The notes: generated by a model not told the origin, from the letters alone. Shown: positions 36,327-47,076, counted from the stretch's first letter. The stretch: 64,000 bases of DNA from an uncultured Planctomycetaceae bacterium (GCA_943787265.1 CALSLT010000027.1:124001-188000); one strand, 5' to 3'. Program-made: numbers and translations.

Positions 36327-39300
36327 ATGACCGATCCGACGTCCTCAGAACGTGAAACAAAGACAGCAAAGCCGAACCGCCTACCGATCGTACTATTCGT
36401 CGGCCTTCTGCTAATCGGTGCTGGAGAAGTGGCGAGGCGATCGTTGCACCGCGCGGTCGACTCTCAGATTTCAAGCCAACTGAGAATCGGCTCGTTGAGA
36501 GTGAGGGCTTAATTCTTGACCTCACACCAAAGCTGAAAGAACTGCTTAACACGAGCGTCTGAATCTCTCGCTGCCCGACGCGTTGGGTGCCGAACTGTTC
36601 GCTCAGCACGCAACGATCCAGAACCTGGCTGAAGAGGCTCCACACGAAAAGAAAAATCGTCCCGCACTGCAGCTCAGAAAACTCGCGTGGACGATTAGTG
36701 ACCGCACGACCGAAACCGCTCGCGAAGACCTTTCACTATGGCGTGCGTTGTTCCAGTCAGTCGACTATTTCGAACGAGCCGGATTTAAATTCGTTCGAAG
36801 CCACTTTGACGATACCGACAAAAATCTTCTGCACTCGGACGTCGCCTTCGAAGGACTGGCTCGAGACAAAAAGGTCAGCTCATCCTGGTAAAAGCTGAAC
36901 AACACGTTAACTGGCGTCCAATCGTAAATCGCCAGAGCTTGTATCAGACGAGCCGAAAGAAGCCGCGAACACCAGTCGGCCCACCAAACCAGCGACCGCA
37001 GATCAATGGAAAATCGTCGAGTGGACTCAACGAAATTCGAAACGATCGTTTCCGAACAGCCCTTCTTCGCCGAGACACTCGACGTAGTTATTCCGGATAC
37101 CGAGCTGCGAAATCGACTAAGAGACAGCCTTCACGAACGGCACATCCTCAGCCGTTACGAAGCACTGTCGAAACACGAAGAGTGGACAGGGCCGCACCCC
37201 TACTTCTCTGTCGTTTCACAGGACCGGCACCCTTCTCTTTCAGTCATCGATATCGATCAGGACGGCCTCGACGACCTCTACGTGATGGCACGCTGGGGAA
37301 AGAATATCCTTCTCCATAACAAAGGCGGCTTCTTCGAAGACGTCGCAGCAGAATACGGTCTGGACATCGATAGCCACTGTTCGAGCGCCATTTTTGCTGA
37401 CTTCGACAATGACGGCGACGATGACCTCATGCTTGGCCGCACGCTTGTCCCAAGTCAATACTTCGAAAATGACGGCGGACATTTCGTCGACCGGTCCGAG
37501 ACGCTGGTGGATAGCGACCTGCCGGCACTGGTGACGTCGGTTTCAGCCGCAGACTACAACGGCGACGGCCTGCTGGACGTTTACCTTTCAACCTACTCGG
37601 CGAACATGCAAACCGATGAAAACCGCGGTCGCGGTCCTCCGCTGAAGAATCCCGATTCTCAGGGATTACTCAGCGACTTTCTTCCTGAAACTACGGCAGT
37701 CGAACTCAACAAACACATTTCGAAACGCGACTACCACCGACATCTCAACAATTACGGCCCTCCGAATCTGTTATTGATAAACCGCGGCGGTAGATTTGAA
37801 ACGGCTCCCGAAACGACCAGATCGCCATCTGGCGTCATACTTATCAGGCATCGTGGAGCGACTACGATCAGGACGGCGACCCGGACCTCTACCTCGCCAA
37901 CGACTTCGCCGTGAACTCACTCATGCGGAATGACGGCGAAGCTGGGTTCGTCGACGTGGGCAAAGAATCCGGCACAACCGACATCGGTTTCGGGATGGGA
38001 GCGTCGTGGGGTGACTACGACAATGACGGGCAAGCCGACCTCTACGTCTCAAACATGTTCAGCAAAGCCGGGCGACGAATTACCGGATCGCTCAAAGAGA
38101 TCGATCCACGCTTCGCCCTGATGGCTCGAGGCAACTCGCTGTTCCACAACTCCGATTCTGCCTTTGAAAAAGTGTCAGGTCTCGAAGCACCCGCATTGCA
38201 GGTTGAGAAAGCCGGCTGGTCCTGGTCCGGGCAGTTCGTCGATTTCGACAACGACGGTTGGCTCGATGTGCACGCGTTAAGCGGCTACTACTCTGCGCCT
38301 CCGGAAGTCGCCGTGAAAGTCGACTTGTGAAGCCTCTGGTGGCGCACGGTCGTGCGCAATGACTTTAACGGAAGCGTTCAGCTTGGTGGCAAAACACGCC
38401 ACGGAAGAGGAAAAAACGAGCTGGAAGGAAGAGCAGAAAGATCTGTCAAACATCACTCACCCATTCAGCGGCAGCGAACGAAACCGACTCTTCCTCAGCA
38501 ATCACGGCGACAGTTTCCTGGACGTTTCTGGAGTATCAGGAATCGACTCGCCATCCGACGGACGCGTTTCCGTGTGGCTGGACATGGACCGCGACGGTCG
38601 GCAGGACCTCGCCGTCGTCAACAGCAACCGACCACTGATGCAGCTCTACCGAAATCAATCGGGCGACGGTGATCAGTCAACCGGCAACTTCGTTGCACTG
38701 AGATTCGTCGGCGGAAACGATTCGGCAAACGCCTCTCAACAGTTGTCAAACCGCAACGGTTTCGGCACTCGCGTCGTCGTGAAAACCGGCGCCCGGCAGA
38801 TCACCCGTGAGCACCTCTGCGGGCAGGGCTTCTCCGGCCAGAACAGCTCGACCATGACGATCGGGCTTGGCGATGCAACGACGATCGACCGACTGTCCGT
38901 CACGTGGGCCTTCGGGCGTGAAGCAACAATTCGCGAATCTGGCCACCGGTAAGTTGATCATCCTGTTCGAACGGCCTGCCGCCGGCGACGAACCGCCGAC
39001 GACTCAACCTTCCAGCGATCCCGCCGGCATCACCATTACTGACTATCGGCAAGTGAAAGGCGACACTTCGCCGCGAAAACACGCAGCTTTTAGCGGGCAC
39101 TCCGACCGGCGATGCCCTGCCAACGCTCACGGCGACACAACTGACGCCGACGTTTGAGCCATCGGAGACCGAACACTCTGTTGGCAACTCGAAGATCGTC
39201 GTCCTCACCACTATGGCAAGCTGGTGTGCGTCCCTGGCGCGAAGCATCAGCCGCTCGTTAGAGAATCTGAGTGCCGACTTTGCAGCGTCAGGAGTTGCGT

Positions 39301-39577
39301 TCGTCGGTTTCGCTGGCGACCCCGACGATCCCAGCCGAAGCGTTGCACGGCTTCGTCGAACGGCTCGACATCGCTTACCCGGTAATCTCCGAACCGGACA
39401 AGTCAATCCGCGAGTCTGTCGAAGCGATTCTTGAATTCTGGCGACGGAGCGGACGTTCTGCCTTCGACGATCGTCCTTGATCGAAACGGAAAAGTGTTGG
39501 CAACTCACAGCGGCATCCCTACCGCTTCCGAACTTCGCCAGCATCTCGCCAAACAGCGAGCGGGCCAGCCGGAATGA
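36327..39577 (+). pseudogene. CRTAC/FG-GAP (ASPIC/UnbV) protein with thioredoxin-like C-terminus, frameshifted
   Basis: A single gene of about 1080 codons read in at least ten pieces. It starts at ATG 36327 with a membrane or signal helix (LPIVLFVGLLLIGAGEVARR). Helical sequence with FAQHATIQNLAEEA follows, then FG-GAP/VCBS blades (SVIDIDQDGLDDLYVM, FADFDNDGDDDLMLG, SWGDYDNDGQADLYVSN, WLDMDRDGRQDLAVVNS), the ASPIC/UnbV end (FGTRVVVKTGARQIT) and a thioredoxin-like segment (KIVVLTTMASWCASLARSIS to LDRNGKVLATHSG). Shifts are near 36480, 36555, 36873, 36985, 37825, 38385, 38895, 39090, 39330 and 39450, plus an in-frame TGA near 38328. Several fall in short homopolymers. The stop overlaps the next gene's ATG. 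Confidence 0.75.
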
Positions 39578-40841
39578 CCGAAGCATCCGCGACCGAACCA
39601 TCGCCCTGGCGCAGCCTCTGGAATCTGCCGGACGATGTTGCGTATCTCAACCACGGCTCGTTTGGCCCATCGCCGATCGTCGTTCAGGAATCTTACGAAC
39701 GTTGGACACGGCAACTCGAACAGCAGCCGATGAACTTCTTTCTGCGCGAGATGGAGCCAGCACTCGAAGATTCGCTGGCGGTCCTCGCAGGTTTTGTCGG
39801 GACATCTCGAGGAAACCTCGTCTTCGTCGACAACGCAACATTCGGCATGAACATCGTTGCGGCTTCGACGCGGCTCGACACAGACGACGAAGTTCTGGTG
39901 AACGACCACGAGTACGGCGCCGTAACTCGTCTGTGGCGACGCACCTGCCAGCAGGCACGGAGCACGCCTGGTGAGTTGCGAACTGCCAGCCTCGGAACTC
40001 AACGACGAATCAATCGTCGAAAGCGTTTTCGATCGCGTTACGTCACGTACCAAACTGATCGTCGTCAGCCATGTGACTTCACCAACGGCCCTGGTCATGC
40101 CGGTCGAGGAAATTTGCCGTCGCGCCAAAGAGCTCGGCATCCCAGTCTGCATCGACGGCCCACACGCGGTGGCCATGCTCCCACTTAACCTCAGAAAGCT
40201 GGACTGCGACTTCTACACCGCCAGTTGCCACAAATGGCTGAGTGCCCCATTCGGCAGCGGCTTCCTGTACGTCGCCCCGCGTCAACAGAAGCGAATTCAA
40301 CCAGCAGTCATCAGTTGGGGAGGCAGCATCGGCGGTCGACAGCCGGGCTGGAAGGACGAATTCAACTGGCTCGGTACTCGCAACCCCGCAGCCTTCCTGG
40401 CGACAGCCGACGCCATCCGCTTTCTGCAGTCGACGGCCTCGCCCGAAAACTGCGTGCAGCTCGAAAATGCTGATCCGGCCAATCCTCACACGATGCTCGA
40501 CGAGTTCCGAACGAAGATCGCGGCAACTTACACAGCTCGCAACGAACGAACTGCGGCGAACCATCGACGCAAGGCCTCTCATTCTTGACGACTCATTGCG
40601 AAACGACTCGATGGTCAGCTTTGTCCTCCCGGCCGAACTCTTTCCCACAGAATCGTCCGTCGGCAAAGCGGGCCACCGACATCCGCTACAGGATTGGCTC
40701 TGGCAACAACATCGCATCGAAATCCCAATCGTCGCCTGGGGAGACCAACTCCTCATCCGAGTGTCGGCTCACCTCTACAACGCTCCAGAAGAATATTCTC
40801 GTCTTGCCGAGGGTGTCCGCTCTTTCACAATCGAAATGTGA
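39574..40841 (+). pseudogene. Class V aminotransferase (isopenicillin-N-epimerase/cysteine-desulfurase-like), frameshifted
   Basis: Three frames make one PLP enzyme of about 420 residues. The first (from ATG 39574) has VAYLNHGSFGPSPIVVQESY and NLVFVDNATFGMNIVAASTR. The second (from about 39965) has IPVCIDGPHAVAMLPLNL, with the Asp that pairs with PLP, and FYTASCHKWLSAPFGSGFL, with the Schiff-base Lys. The third (from about 40540 to the TGA ending at 40841) has HRIEIPIVAWGDQLLIRVSA and the C-terminal helix. The shifts are near 39960 and 40540. The fold is the CsdA/isopenicillin N epimerase type; the substrate cannot be read. The start overlaps the preceding gene by ATGA. Confidence 0.78.
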
Positions 40842-40930
40842 AAACGGAATGAATTCAGCAACCACGTGCGAATAGTTTGTAAATTCAAAATCCACCGATG
40901 GAGAACGAAGCCGCGCCTACGTCTTAGGCT

Positions 40931-42192
40931 TCACTCATTCGTCCACTGCAAAACGCGCATCGACTCAAGTTCGCGGATGAAGAGCTGGCCATCCGCAACG
41001 GCCACGTGAGCCCACGTTGGATTCTCACTGACTTTGTGCTGACCGATCAGGTCAAACTTCTCTGGGGTAGCGCGAATCAGGAACAGTTCACCTAGTTCGT
41101 CCAAAGCCAGGATCCGCCCATTGGCGACAACCAGGCTCCAGTATTTCCCATACGGTTGCGTAATCCATCGTTCTTTGCCGCTTGACAGATCAATGCATGC
41201 GAAACGCTGATTCCGAAGATGAAGATAGACGTGACCATCGACTACCACCGGCGACGACATGTAACCCTGAACCTTATTGCGCCAGACCTGCGAGACCTTG
41301 AACCCGTCGGCTTTATCACCAGAGACCTCGAACAAGAACGATCCACCGCCGTAACTGCTCGTAAAAACTCGATCATCGACCACGGTTGGCGTCAGAATGT
41401 TCATTCCGCGAAATGCCTCGACATTGATCGACCAGAGCTCGGTTCCGGCCACAAGATCAACCCCCGCCAGCTTTGAACGAGTCTGCACGACCACCTGACG
41501 GTAGCCGGAAAGCGTGGCGATAACGGGAGACGAGAATGCACTGCCGCCCATCCCGCCTCCGTCTCTCAAGGCAGTCCACAAAATTCGACCGTCTGCCCGA
41601 TCAACTTTTGCAAACCCGCCACCTGCTTGAAAATAGACGGCGTCCCCGTCCACAAGCGGCGAACAAGCACAGCCAAATGATGGCAAAGCCGAATTCGTCT
41701 GTTCGACAAAATCGACCTTCCATTTGATGGCTCCAGTCTTTGCATTCAACATACCAACACGTCACGAATGCCAGCCACAAACAGGTCATCGCCATCCAGC
41801 GCCGGCGTAGCTCGAATCCAACTGCCATTTGCGGCTGCAAAAAATGGCACTGACAACGCACCTTCCCACTCAGTCGACCAGACTTCCTGTCCAGTCTCGC
41901 GGCTCAGTGCTCTGACAACTTCTGTCTTCTTCTCCTGGGTTTCGGTCACGAAAACCAAATCGTCCGTAATCAACGGGCTGGAATAGCTCGGTCCGAGCGG
42001 GATTTGCCACACCGATGCAAGCTGCCGATTCGAAAGCTTCTGCGGCCAGTCCTGATTTTCGAGCACGCCATTTCGGCTCGGTCCTCGCCACTGAGTCCAT
42101 GTTTCTGCGAAGACTGTCGAGACGGAACTGACAGCACAAAGTGCCGCGATGAGACAGAACGGGCGCAGGTAATAAATGGACACAGAAGTCAT
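40931..42192 (-). pseudogene. Secreted PQQ-like beta-propeller protein, frameshifted once
   Basis: The N-terminal part (start ATG 42192, signal peptide SIYYLRPFCLIAALCAVSSV) carries the planctomycete-type WTQWRGPSRNGV motif and propeller blades (ETGQEVWSTEWEGA, IRATPALDGDDLFVAG) up to a stop at 41746. The rest, from LNAKTGAIKWKVDFVEQTNS to the stop at 40931, is in another frame. Restoring one T (tgttgaatg to tgtttgaatg, near 41748) gives a continuous reading DVLVCLNAKTGAIKW. The product would be a BamB/quinoprotein-like propeller of about 420 residues, common in planctomycetes. The function is unknown. Confidence 0.82.
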
Positions 42193-42562
42193 CCTCAGTT
42201 TGCAGTTCGAAAACTCTCGGACGCATATCGCGACCGGCCGATTTGTAGACCCTGTTTTCAAACGACCAACTTTTTTCTCCTCTCCCAGTCCCTGCGGGTT
42301 CTTGAACAATCTACAACACGTGAAACATTCTTCCATCCGTCAAACTCTTCAGGAGCGACGGCGCGCGACATCTTTGAACTTTATCAGGGGAACATCCGCC
42401 CTCTGACGAACTGGCGGCGATCACTGAATTTGCATGCTCATTAAATCTAAGGGCGATTGCTGCCGATTCAACGTTGGATGCCACGCGGCGCCCGGCACAA
42501 CGAATCAACAAGAAGCCCGACGATGCGACAGTACATCGCCGAGCCGTTGATCTCGTGGGCGA
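42193..42562. other. Intergenic region without recognised gene
   Basis: 370 bases between the LolA-like gene and the propeller gene, both on the minus strand. I see no convincing frame, repeat or hairpin terminator. A promoter for the propeller gene is expected here but was not identified. Confidence 0.5.
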
Positions 42563-43798
42563 TCACGGAGTGATCTTGATCGCTCCCTCGATCTGCGGTG
42601 CCGCAGCCAGTTCTTTCACCGAGAAGTCTGCGTAAACGACTCGGTACTTTTTCGACTTCTCAGGCTGATACCAGAATACGGCTCGGGCGCTGTCGCCTGG
42701 TTTGGCATCGGCCCCCGCGTAATGAGCGTCAGTTTCGGGAGACAGCGACATCGCGAACTGAAAGCCGCGACTGACCTTCACAATCTGCTGCATCTGCTCG
42801 GCTGTCGGTGGTTTATCTTTGGTAATCCCCTGCTTCGCCATGTACGCACCAGAGAATGCAGCAACGGCTACCGGGTCAACACCTTTGAGAAAGCCGCCCG
42901 TCTCTTTGCCACAGATTCGGAGTGCTGCAATGAAGTCCTTCTCAGTTGGTGTGGAGGCATCGATCTCGGTTTTTGTGATCGTGTAGCCGTCCGGAACTTC
43001 GGTGCTGAACTTCGACTTGTCGAGTTCGACGTCAAATTCATAGTTACTCATGACAACTTCGGTCCGAGGTGGGCCTACCATCACGGCATCGATACGAATG
43101 GGAAATTTGGTTTTCGGATCGGCCCATACGGTCATCGGCATTGGGCGAGTGGCCAATCGAAACCCTACGACCGTCCGACCGTCAAGCTGCTTCTCGCCGA
43201 GAGATTCCACTTTGGCTTCCTGATCACCAACCACCTGCTGCAGCCTGTCCCGAATCATCTCGAATTGATTCTTCTGCCGCTCACCGTCCGGGTCGGCAGG
43301 CAGATTGACCATAGTGATCACCGTGGCCATTTTATTCATTGAATCAAGGCCAACCATTCTTCGAGCCTTCCAGTCAGCGATGTTGACATAACCGTTGTCC
43401 ATTTCCTGGCGAAAGTGCGACGGCGCAAGGAAATACGCCTTCGCCTTAATCGTCGGTTGACCGGCCACGGTTACGGTCATGTCGTAGCGAGCCGTCCGTG
43501 CCTTCACGAGGTTTGCCACAACCTCGTCGAGGGCGAATACTTGCGTCGTTGTTGATTGAGACAACCAGACAACACACGCGACCAGCAAGGTCGCAACAGT
43601 CCAATGAGGGGCTTTGTATTTCATAAGGAATCGTCCTATCTCTCTGATTTCTGAACGCTGGGATGACGGTGCGGGTCCGTCCTCGCAAGCTTTCAGAAAC
43701 TGAATTCTAAGACGCTCGCGATGCTCATCGTTCGCAGCCGTGTCGGCTAGTAACTGGCCGAAGAGTTCTTCCCAGTCGTCATGCGGATTGTTATTCAT
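42563..43798 (-). CDS. Membrane-anchored LolA-like protein coupled to an ECF sigma factor
   Basis: About 411 residues from the ATG at 43798, which overlaps the sigma-factor stop (ATGA). The N-terminal 60 residues are cytoplasmic (DDWEELFGQLLADTAANDEH), followed by one membrane helix (WTVATLLVACVVWLSQ, about 77-92). The long exported part resembles the LolA/LppX barrel (VVANLVKARTARYDMTVTVA, FLAPSHFRQEMDNGYVNI, VVGFRLATRPMPMTVWADPK). The arrangement suggests an anti-sigma or sensor role, with a lipid-binding-type domain as the sensor. That is inference. No zinc-finger anti-sigma motif (HxxxCxxC) is visible. Confidence 0.72.
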   Translation of the reverse strand: MNNNPHDDWEELFGQLLADTAANDEHRERLRIQFLKACEDGPAPSSQRSEIREIGRFLMKYKAPHWTVATLLVACVVWLSQSTTTQVFALDEVVANLVKARTARYDMTVTVAGQPTIKAKAYFLAPSHFRQEMDNGYVNIADWKARRMVGLDSMNKMATVITMVNLPADPDGERQKNQFEMIRDRLQQVVGDQEAKVESLGEKQLDGRTVVGFRLATRPMPMTVWADPKTKFPIRIDAVMVGPPRTEVVMSNYEFDVELDKSKFSTEVPDGYTITKTEIDASTPTEKDFIAALRICGKETGGFLKGVDPVAVAAFSGAYMAKQGITKDKPPTAEQMQQIVKVSRGFQFAMSLSPETDAHYAGADAKPGDSARAVFWYQPEKSKKYRVVYADFSVKELAAAPQIEGAIKITP

Positions 43799-44436
43799 TG
43801 ATGACCTCGCTGTTCTGTGCCAGACGCGGATCGCCGCGTCTGATCCGAAAGAGGGAGGCGGTCTCGGAGTTTGTCCAACGCCCTTGTCAAAGCAACTCGC
43901 GAAGTCCCCGAGGCGATGTCCAGCACGTCGGCAATTTGATCGTGCTTGAGGCCTGCAAAGAATCGCAATGAGATAATCGATTGCTCCCGTTCCGACAGTT
44001 CGTTCAGAACAACGCAGACATCTTCCCAGTCGACGGGAGTCTCGCTTGAAAGTAGAGGCGTGCTGACTGCCACGTTGACCGTGCCCATTCGCGCGGCGGC
44101 TTCGAGCATTTCGCGACGACGGATCGACTGCCGCAGTTGGGCATTGATCTCGTTCGTGGCAATGCGAAATACCCATCGTCGAAAGTCCTCGGCGCTCGAT
44201 CCCGGAAAACCAGAGAAATGAGCGGCAACCTTCAGGAAGACTTCCGACGTCACGTCTTCCGCGACGGCGCGCACCAAAAGCCGGCGCGAGCAGTACGCGA
44301 AAATTAGTGGATAAAAGTGGTCAAATAGTTGCCCGAACGCTTCACGACTGGTTCGAGCCGCCTCGACCGCCTTATCCACCGGGTCGATTCCGGTAGAGTT
44401 CTGGCTGTCGTTCATTCTGAGAGGATCAATGCGCAA
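43795..44436 (-). CDS. ECF-family RNA polymerase sigma factor
   Basis: A 213-residue sigma factor with region 2 (FDHFYPLIFAYCSRRLLV, EDVTSEVFLKVAAHFSGF, RRWVFRIATNEINAQLRQ) and region 4 (LNELSEREQSIISLRFFAGL, HDQIADVLDIASGTSRVALT). Region 3 is absent, as usual for ECF sigma factors. It is followed without a gap by the LolA-like membrane protein, which may control it. A cognate promoter was not identified upstream. Confidence 0.93.
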   Translation of the reverse strand: MRIDPLRMNDSQNSTGIDPVDKAVEAARTSREAFGQLFDHFYPLIFAYCSRRLLVRAVAEDVTSEVFLKVAAHFSGFPGSSAEDFRRWVFRIATNEINAQLRQSIRRREMLEAAARMGTVNVAVSTPLLSSETPVDWEDVCVVLNELSEREQSIISLRFFAGLKHDQIADVLDIASGTSRVALTRALDKLRDRLPLSDQTRRSASGTEQRGHQ

Positions 44437-44638
44437 GACGACGAAACGTTACACAGAAAACCAAAAAGAATTCGCATCCAAGAAGACGAAGCTCCCACGA
44501 TAAACATTCACACCCGCGAGACACGATCAAAGCAGCCTCGACACGACGCCAACAGCGCAGCCGCGGCCCCTTTGATACGAGCTCCCCTGCTCGAAACCAG
44601 CTCCGAGCACCAACCTACCGGCTATTCCCCTCGGCGCT

Positions 44639-46600
44639 TCAGATAGAGGTATCCGTCTTCAGCCCCAACCAGCAGATCGCGTTGGGGCGTCCCGAAGAAG
44701 TTGGCAGTTGCGGGCTGCTGGTGTGGCCGGCGAGCGGACGAGTGTCGACGGGGCCTCGGTTAATCAGGATCACTTCGCCGTCTTCCTGGCTCACATTTTC
44801 GAGCAAATCGGCATTCATACTGTTCAGGAGAAAATCTAGATCTCCGTCGCCATCCCAGTCCACAGCGTGAAGCTTCTTTCGACCGCTGCCACCTGCATTT
44901 CGACCGTTGAGACGAAGCGGCTCGCCTTTAACGTCGACGAAAATCCGCTTGCCCGGCAGCAATCCAAACGGAGCGTTTTTTCCGTCGCCAGCAACTCCCG
45001 GCAACATCTTTCGCTCAAACAGCGAGAGGTACCCTTCATGGTCAAGCATTACCAGGTCGTTGAGCTTATCCCCGTTCATGTCCACGACGACCGGAGTTGT
45101 CCTCCACTGCGTCGCCAACTGCTTGCCTTCCGGTTCCCACCAGGTCCACTCGGGTTTCGGAGTTTTTCCCGGCCATTGAACATCGACATTCTGCGCCGCG
45201 GAAAGTTTCGGTTCGGTCTTTGAACCTACGTTTCGATACCACAGAACTTTGCCCCAGATTGAATTCAGAACGACGTCGAGTAACCCGTCATGATCCCAAT
45301 CGGCAACCGTGAAAGTCGTGTATCCCCACTTCGCTTCGCACGGCCCCTGAATCGAACCGTTCGGTCCAGCAAGAATCCGGATGACCTTGTCGCCTCCTTT
45401 GAGATTCACCGGAGCGGCCCACCGTGGCATGTCACTATCCTTCGAAATGCCAAGGTTCTCATAGAAGACGACGTAGCCCGCGGTGTTCCCGCTGAGAATG
45501 TCTTCGTCGCCATCGCCGTCCCAGTCGACGCAGTACGGCGTTGCGAGGGCTCCGCACTTGATACTGTCAGCTTCCTGTTTGAAATATGACGGTGATCGAA
45601 AAACTGGAGCACCGTCTTTAAAAGTCCCCGTATTTTCGATTAAGGCAACGCGACCGTCTTCGTCACCACAGACGAGGTCGACATCGCCGTCGCGGTCCCA
45701 GTCGATCGCCGACGGAACAATCATTTCAAGATCCATCTTCAGCAGACCGCTTCCGTCTGACGAGTTCCTGTCTTTCAGAAACTTCCCGGCAGAGTACTTT
45801 GGCTTTGTTCGACTCCCAACGTTTTCGAAGTACGTGAAGCGGTCGACAAACTCGCCGCAAAGCAGATCAAGATCGCCGTCTCCGTCAAAGTCTACGAAGT
45901 TGGGCGACGGCCAACCGAACACTTCCAAAGGCTTGTCGCCAACAAAGATTTGCTTTGCAGCAGGAGTCGGAAGATTCTCAGCACCGGGTTCGCCCGCATT
46001 CGGGAACCAGTAAACCAGGCCTCGCAGCGGGCCGTTCTCCCACTTGCCATTGGAATCCCAAGCGTCATCCCACCCGTAGTCGAGCCAGTCGCCAATGCCA
46101 GCGACGATGTCCAACTTGCCATTTCCGTCGTAGTCAACAAGGTGCCATTGATTGGCCCGCAACTTTCGCTTCTTCGGGTGCTTCTTTAGAAAGTCTCCCG
46201 GAACTGGCAGCTTTCGAGTTTGCTCGAATTGGGTTTCCGTAAAGCTCGTAAACTCCAGGCCGGGAATCATAACTCGGGGCTTGTCATTGACCCACGAAAC
46301 TCGAATGTTGTGGTGACCTTTTCCAATCTTTACGCCGGGTTTGAAAACTGGCGACGCAACATTTCCTTCCGTGTTTTCGAAAAAGTATGTTCCATTGGAT
46401 GGCTTGTCGGGGCACGATACGAGCAGATCAAAATCGCCATCGCCGTCGTAGTCCATCGGCAACGGCCACGCCCAAAGACCGACTCCCAGATCAACCACCA
46501 GTCCAGGATTGTTATATTTCAGAAGCTTGAGCCCATCAGCAGCCTGCGAAACTGTGGCGGGTAAAATCGTCAACAAAGCCAGTACGATGTGCCGAGTCAT
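44639..46600 (-). CDS. Exported VCBS/FG-GAP repeat protein
   Basis: The 653-residue product begins with a signal peptide (HIVLALLTILPATVSQAADG). Throughout it has calcium-binding FG-GAP blades of the pattern DYDGDGDFDLLVS, DYDGNGKLDIVAG, DFDGDGDLDLLCGEF, DWDRDGDVDLVCGDEDG, DWDGDGDEDILSGN, DWDHDGLLDVVLNS and DWDGDGDLDFLLNS, often followed by a YFENVGSRTKPKY-type strand, so a 7-bladed integrin-like propeller is likely. The function is unknown; such exported propellers are numerous in planctomycetes. There is no frameshift. Confidence 0.88.
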   Translation of the reverse strand: MTRHIVLALLTILPATVSQAADGLKLLKYNNPGLVVDLGVGLWAWPLPMDYDGDGDFDLLVSCPDKPSNGTYFFENTEGNVASPVFKPGVKIGKGHHNIRVSWVNDKPRVMIPGLEFTSFTETQFEQTRKLPVPGDFLKKHPKKRKLRANQWHLVDYDGNGKLDIVAGIGDWLDYGWDDAWDSNGKWENGPLRGLVYWFPNAGEPGAENLPTPAAKQIFVGDKPLEVFGWPSPNFVDFDGDGDLDLLCGEFVDRFTYFENVGSRTKPKYSAGKFLKDRNSSDGSGLLKMDLEMIVPSAIDWDRDGDVDLVCGDEDGRVALIENTGTFKDGAPVFRSPSYFKQEADSIKCGALATPYCVDWDGDGDEDILSGNTAGYVVFYENLGISKDSDMPRWAAPVNLKGGDKVIRILAGPNGSIQGPCEAKWGYTTFTVADWDHDGLLDVVLNSIWGKVLWYRNVGSKTEPKLSAAQNVDVQWPGKTPKPEWTWWEPEGKQLATQWRTTPVVVDMNGDKLNDLVMLDHEGYLSLFERKMLPGVAGDGKNAPFGLLPGKRIFVDVKGEPLRLNGRNAGGSGRKKLHAVDWDGDGDLDFLLNSMNADLLENVSQEDGEVILINRGPVDTRPLAGHTSSPQLPTSSGRPNAICWLGLKTDTSI

Positions 46601-46632
46601 GCGGTCAGTTCCTCAAGAAACATTTTGCTCGT

Positions 46633-47076
46633 GTGCAGCCGCCACAAACTGCGGCGGTAAGTCTATGCCTGAACGTGGACGCAGATTTCGACGTCCGTCC
46701 GGCCTTTCGAACTGGTGACTGTAGGAAACCTGCCGTGCGAAATCACGAGATCGCCATGTTGTCGTTCGCCCGCTTGGCAAGAATCTCCCACGAGACGCCA
46801 CACCCACTCGGCCGCGATCGCTTTCTTGTGCTGGCCGGACGTGAAGCCTGTCAGGCTGGCTGGCTCGACGTTGCTGAACGGTGCCGATCGCTGATTCTCG
46901 CCGAAAACGCCCATCATTTCCTGAGCCAGAGCGAGTCGTTCCCCGACGCGTTGCGAGACGACGCAAAGTCTGCCTACTTCGCAACTTTCGACAGTTTTTG
47001 TTCGTTCGAACAGGCCGAGCATCTGCTTTCACAGAACGGCGAAACATTCGAAAACGCACCGGAAAAACGCCGGTGA
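46633..47076 (+). CDS. Conserved-looking protein of unknown function
   Basis: A 147-residue soluble protein. From residue 42 on it looks like a real folded protein: IAMLSFARLARISHETPHPL, GRDRFLVLAGREACQAGWLD, VAERCRSLILAENAHHFLSQ, then a helical end with FCSFEQAEHLLSQNGE. I believe similar sequences occur in planctomycetes but have no function to offer. The start is uncertain. A TTG at 46633 opens the frame, only 32 bases from the divergent VCBS gene start, while a GTG near 46735 and an ATG near 46756 would give a shorter protein. A small frameshift near the 5' end is also possible. Confidence 0.6.
   Translation: MQPPQTAAVSLCLNVDADFDVRPAFRTGDCRKPAVRNHEIAMLSFARLARISHETPHPLGRDRFLVLAGREACQAGWLDVAERCRSLILAENAHHFLSQSESFPDALRDDAKSAYFATFDSFCSFEQAEHLLSQNGETFENAPEKRR

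Noticed and set aside
39213..39577. A separate small redoxin gene downstream of the CRTAC gene
   Set aside because: No ribosome binding site or start was found before the segment, and the upstream sequence reads continuously into it after frame correction. The case remains open and is also listed as a finding.
44371..44381. ttatccaccg, a DnaA-box-like sequence
   Set aside because: A single copy inside the sigma-factor coding sequence, far from dnaA, with no second box nearby.
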